Shown here: piece by piece, positions 61,902 through 64,000 of the stretch
Numbering within the stretch: position 1 is the stretch's first letter
How the letters are laid out: the number at the start of each line of letters is the position of its first letter
Source of the DNA: Cellulomonas soli
Lineage (GTDB): Bacteria > Actinomycetota > Actinomycetes > Actinomycetales > Cellulomonadaceae
DNA: 64,000 nucleotides
Reading direction: 5' to 3'
Assembly: GCF_013409305.1 (NCBI RefSeq)
Contig: NZ_JACBZJ010000001.1
Location: 3,410,001 to 3,474,000, forward strand
Notes under the pieces: generated by a model
Told to the model about the DNA's origin: nothing
What the model saw: the letters and a program-made list of their open reading frames with translations, nothing else
Databases searched by the model: none
Translations under genes and position numbers: made by a program

Positions 61902-63730
61902 TGGCGACCGTCGCCGAGCACATCCCCGGTCTGGCGCCCTCGAGGCAGACCCTCGGGCGCACGGTCGTGAAGTGGATCACCTCCACCGACCACAAGACGA
62001 TCGGGTACATGTACCTGATCACGTCGTTCATCTGGTTCATGGTGGGCGGCCTGCTGGCGCTGCTGATCCGCGCCGAGCTGTACCAGCCCGGGCTCGAACT
62101 GTTCGCCTCCAAGGAGCAGTACAACCAGGCGTTCACGATGCACGGCACGATCATGCTGCTGCTGTTCGCCACACCGCTGTTCGCCGGGTTCGCCAACGTG
62201 ATCATGCCGCTGCAGATCGGCGCACCCGACGTCGCGTTCCCGCGGCTCAACATGTTCGCGTTCTGGCTGTTCTTCTTCGGTGGCCTGATCGCCGCCGCCG
62301 GATTCCTCACCCCGCAGGGTGCGGCCTCGTTCGGCTGGTTCGCGTACGCGCCGTTGTCGAACACCGTCTACTCCCCGGGCGTCGGCGGTGACCTGTGGGT
62401 CTTCGGCCTCGCGCTCGGCGGTTTCGGGACGATCCTCGGAGCGGTGAACTTCATCACCACGATCGTCACCATGCGTGCGCCCGGCATGACGATGTTCCGG
62501 ATGCCGATCTTCACCTGGAACACCCTGGTGACCAGCCTGCTGGTGCTCATGGCGTTCCCGCCGCTGGCCGCGGCCCTGTTCGCGCTCGGCGCCGACCGCA
62601 GGCTCGGTGCGCAGGTGTTCAACCCGGACAACGGCGGCGCCATCCTGTGGCAGCACCTGTTCTGGTTCTTCGGGCACCCTGAGGTCTACATCATCGCGCT
62701 GCCGTTCTTCGGCATCGCCTCGGAGATCCTGCCGGTCTTCAGCCGCAAGCCGATCTTCGGCTACAAGGGCATCATCTACGCGACGATCGCGATCGCGGCG
62801 CTGTCCGTGACCGTCTGGGCGCACCACATGTACGTCACGGGATCGGTGCTGCTGCCGTTCTTCTCGTTCATGACGATGCTCATCGCGGTGCCGACCGGTG
62901 TGAAGTTCTTCAACTGGATCGGCACGATGTGGCGCGGCAAGCTCACGTTCGAGACGCCGATGCTCTGGACGATCGGGTTCCTGACGACCTTCCTCTTCGG
63001 CGGGCTGACCGGCGTGATCCTGTCCAGCCCCGCGCTCGACTTCCACATCTCCGACACGTACTTCGTGGTGGCGCACTTCCACTACGTGGTGTTCGGCACG
63101 GTCGTGTTCATGGCGTTCGGAGGCCTGTACTACTGGTGGCCGAAGTTCACCGGGCGGATGCTGGACGAACGCCTCGGCAAGATCCACTTCTGGCTGCTCT
63201 TCGTGGGGTTCCACACGACGTTCCTCGTGCAGCACTGGCTCGGCGTCGAGGGCATGCCGCGCCGGTACGCCGACTACTCGCCGGACGACGGCTTCACGAC
63301 GCTCAACCAGGTCTCGACGATCGGCTCCTTCATCCTCGGGGCCTCGATGCTGCCGTTCCTGTGGAACGTGTACATCACCTGGCGCAACGCGCCCAAGGTG
63401 ACGGTGGACGACCCGTGGGGCTACGGCGCGTCGCTCGAGTGGGCCACGAGCTGCCCGCCGCCGCGGCACAACTTCACGTCGCTCCCGCGCATCCGCTCGG
63501 AGCGCCCGGCCTTCGACCTGCACCACCCCGAGGTCGCGGCGATGGACCACGTCACCGCTGACCCCGGCGTGCTCGATCGGCAGGCGCAACGGACCGGCGC
63601 GAGCGCGGCGGCCGTCGACGGCGTCGTGCACGGCGCGAGTCAGGCGCAGCAGTCCACGGCGACCCTCGTCGAGGACCCGCCCGAGCGCACCGACCGGGAC
63701 GTGACCGACCACCGAGAGGACATGCCGTGA
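61901..63730 (+). CDS. ctaD: Cytochrome c oxidase subunit I
   Basis: The 609-residue catalytic subunit with twelve membrane helices, carrying heme a and the heme a3-CuB centre. Key pieces are [13 protein letters not shown] (heme a ligand His), FFGHPEVYI with the CuB His and the cross-linked Tyr, [10 protein letters not shown] with the two further CuB histidines, and [12 protein letters not shown] with the heme ligands. The last about 70 residues form a hydrophilic C-terminal tail, common in actinobacteria. The gene overlaps ctaC upstream and ctaF downstream (GTGA), so the three form one operon. Confidence 0.97.
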   Translation: MATVAEHIPGLAPSRQTLGRTVVKWITSTDHKTIGYMYLITSFIWFMVGGLLALLIRAELYQPGLELFASKEQYNQAFTMHGTIMLLLFATPLFAGFANVIMPLQIGAPDVAFPRLNMFAFWLFFFGGLIAAAGFLTPQGAASFGWFAYAPLSNTVYSPGVGGDLWVFGLALGGFGTILGAVNFITTIVTMRAPGMTMFRMPIFTWNTLVTSLLVLMAFPPLAAALFALGADRRLGAQVFNPDNGGAILWQHLFWFFGHPEVYIIALPFFGIASEILPVFSRKPIFGYKGIIYATIAIAALSVTVWAHHMYVTGSVLLPFFSFMTMLIAVPTGVKFFNWIGTMWRGKLTFETPMLWTIGFLTTFLFGGLTGVILSSPALDFHISDTYFVVAHFHYVVFGTVVFMAFGGLYYWWPKFTGRMLDERLGKIHFWLLFVGFHTTFLVQHWLGVEGMPRRYADYSPDDGFTTLNQVSTIGSFILGASMLPFLWNVYITWRNAPKVTVDDPWGYGASLEWATSCPPPRHNFTSLPRIRSERPAFDLHHPEVAAMDHVTADPGVLDRQAQRTGASAAAVDGVVHGASQAQQSTATLVEDPPERTDRDVTDHREDMP

Positions 63731-64000
63731 AGCTCGAGACCAAGCTCTTCGCCTACGGTGCCCTCTTCTTCGTGCCGATCGGTCTGCTGTACGGCATCTG
63801 GAGCCACGGCGAGCCCGTCGGCACGGTCGCGATCCCGCTGACCGGCGGCCTCGTGGGCATGATCGGCGCGTACTTCGCGCTGCTGTCGCGCCGCATCGAC
63901 CCCCGCCCGGAAGACGACGAGCACGGCGAGATCGACCAGGGCGCCGGCGACCAGGGCGTCTTCTCGCCGTGGAGCTGGTGGCCTCTGGTGATCGCGCTCG
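63727..64000 (+). CDS. ctaF: Cytochrome c oxidase subunit IV (actinobacterial type), partial
   Basis: The first 91 residues are visible, and the rest lies beyond the right edge. Two membrane helices (about residues 5-25 and 35-55) flank a short loop with [21 protein letters not shown], then an acidic stretch and another hydrophobic start ([10 protein letters not shown]). This matches the small actinobacterial subunit IV that follows ctaC-ctaD. The GTG overlaps the ctaD stop. Confidence 0.93.
   Translation, partial: MKLETKLFAYGALFFVPIGLLYGIWSHGEPVGTVAIPLTGGLVGMIGAYFALLSRRIDPRPEDDEHGEIDQGAGDQGVFSPWSWWPLVIAL

Overview
This is one strand-mixed stretch of a high-G+C actinobacterial chromosome. 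G+C looks well above 70% by eye, GTG starts are common and long shadow reading frames occur in every frame. The protein set (homodimeric AceE, polyphosphate glucokinase, FasR-like PucR regulator, DUF3043/DUF3052/DUF3093/DUF4191 proteins, actinobacterial cytochrome oxidase subunit IV) points to Actinomycetota. My best guess is a Cellulomonas-like member of the Micrococcales; the genus is inference. No insertion sequence, prophage or CRISPR array was seen. From memory, gene order closely follows the Mycobacterium tuberculosis Rv2200c-Rv2243 neighbourhood, so this is a conserved chromosomal backbone with some local insertions.

Layout. 1-6.0 kb: fabD (cut by the window edge), its presumed activator fasR, an unknown alpha-helical protein, and aceE. 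6.3-12.7 kb: DUF3052 and AhpE-type peroxiredoxin, tRNA-Val, MOSC protein, zinc alcohol dehydrogenase, Nif3-like protein, zinc-ribbon protein, and RNase H/phosphatase fusion. 12.7-16.9 kb: YaaA, a tautomerase-fold protein, RNase P RNA, a DEDDh exonuclease, DUF817 and VOC proteins. 16.7-19.6 kb (minus strand): an operon of map, ppgK, a metallo-beta-lactamase-fold protein and DUF6191. 19.8-23.6 kb: SPOR protein, EEP-family membrane protein with panB, and nadE. 23.7-31.5 kb: nitrogen block with a second glutamine synthetase (glnA2-like), glnE, an AI-2E family membrane protein, DUF3093 and glnA1 with a GlnR box. 31.6-45.1 kb: RDD, DUF4191, lipA, flavodoxin, lipB, MarR/MMPL pair, oxidoreductase, pseudokinase, SDR39U1, sucB/dlaT and lpdA. 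45.3-51.6 kb: pepA, small membrane proteins, pyrD, and a MocR/YczE pair. 51.7-59.1 kb: aldo/keto reductase, DUF3043, M20 peptidase, thioesterase, DJ-1 protein, nadA, glycerate kinase and HesB/IscA. 59.2-64 kb: TusA, an aberrant NifS-like protein, then ctaC-ctaD-ctaF running off the right edge.

How the genes fit together. The window holds a lipoate and 2-oxoacid dehydrogenase set: E1 (aceE), E2 with two lipoyl domains, E3 (lpdA), lipB and lipA. It also holds a nitrogen module (two glutamine synthetases and the adenylyltransferase GlnE), NAD synthesis at both ends (nadA, nadE), and iron-sulfur or sulfur-transfer genes (HesB/IscA, NifS-like, TusA) next to terminal oxidase genes.

Two features cut across the window. 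More than twenty-five genes have a TANNNT-like hexamer ending 6-8 nt before the start codon and no Shine-Dalgarno, which suggests widespread leaderless transcription. Several regulatory circuits can be read from the DNA: a duplicated CCTTGT-N9-ACAAA site before fasR and fabD, a GlnR box before glnA1, a 14-bp palindrome between marR and the MMPL gene, and repeats between the MocR gene and yczE. The least expected single item is a cysteine-desulfurase-fold protein with no lysine at all, so it cannot hold PLP in the usual way.
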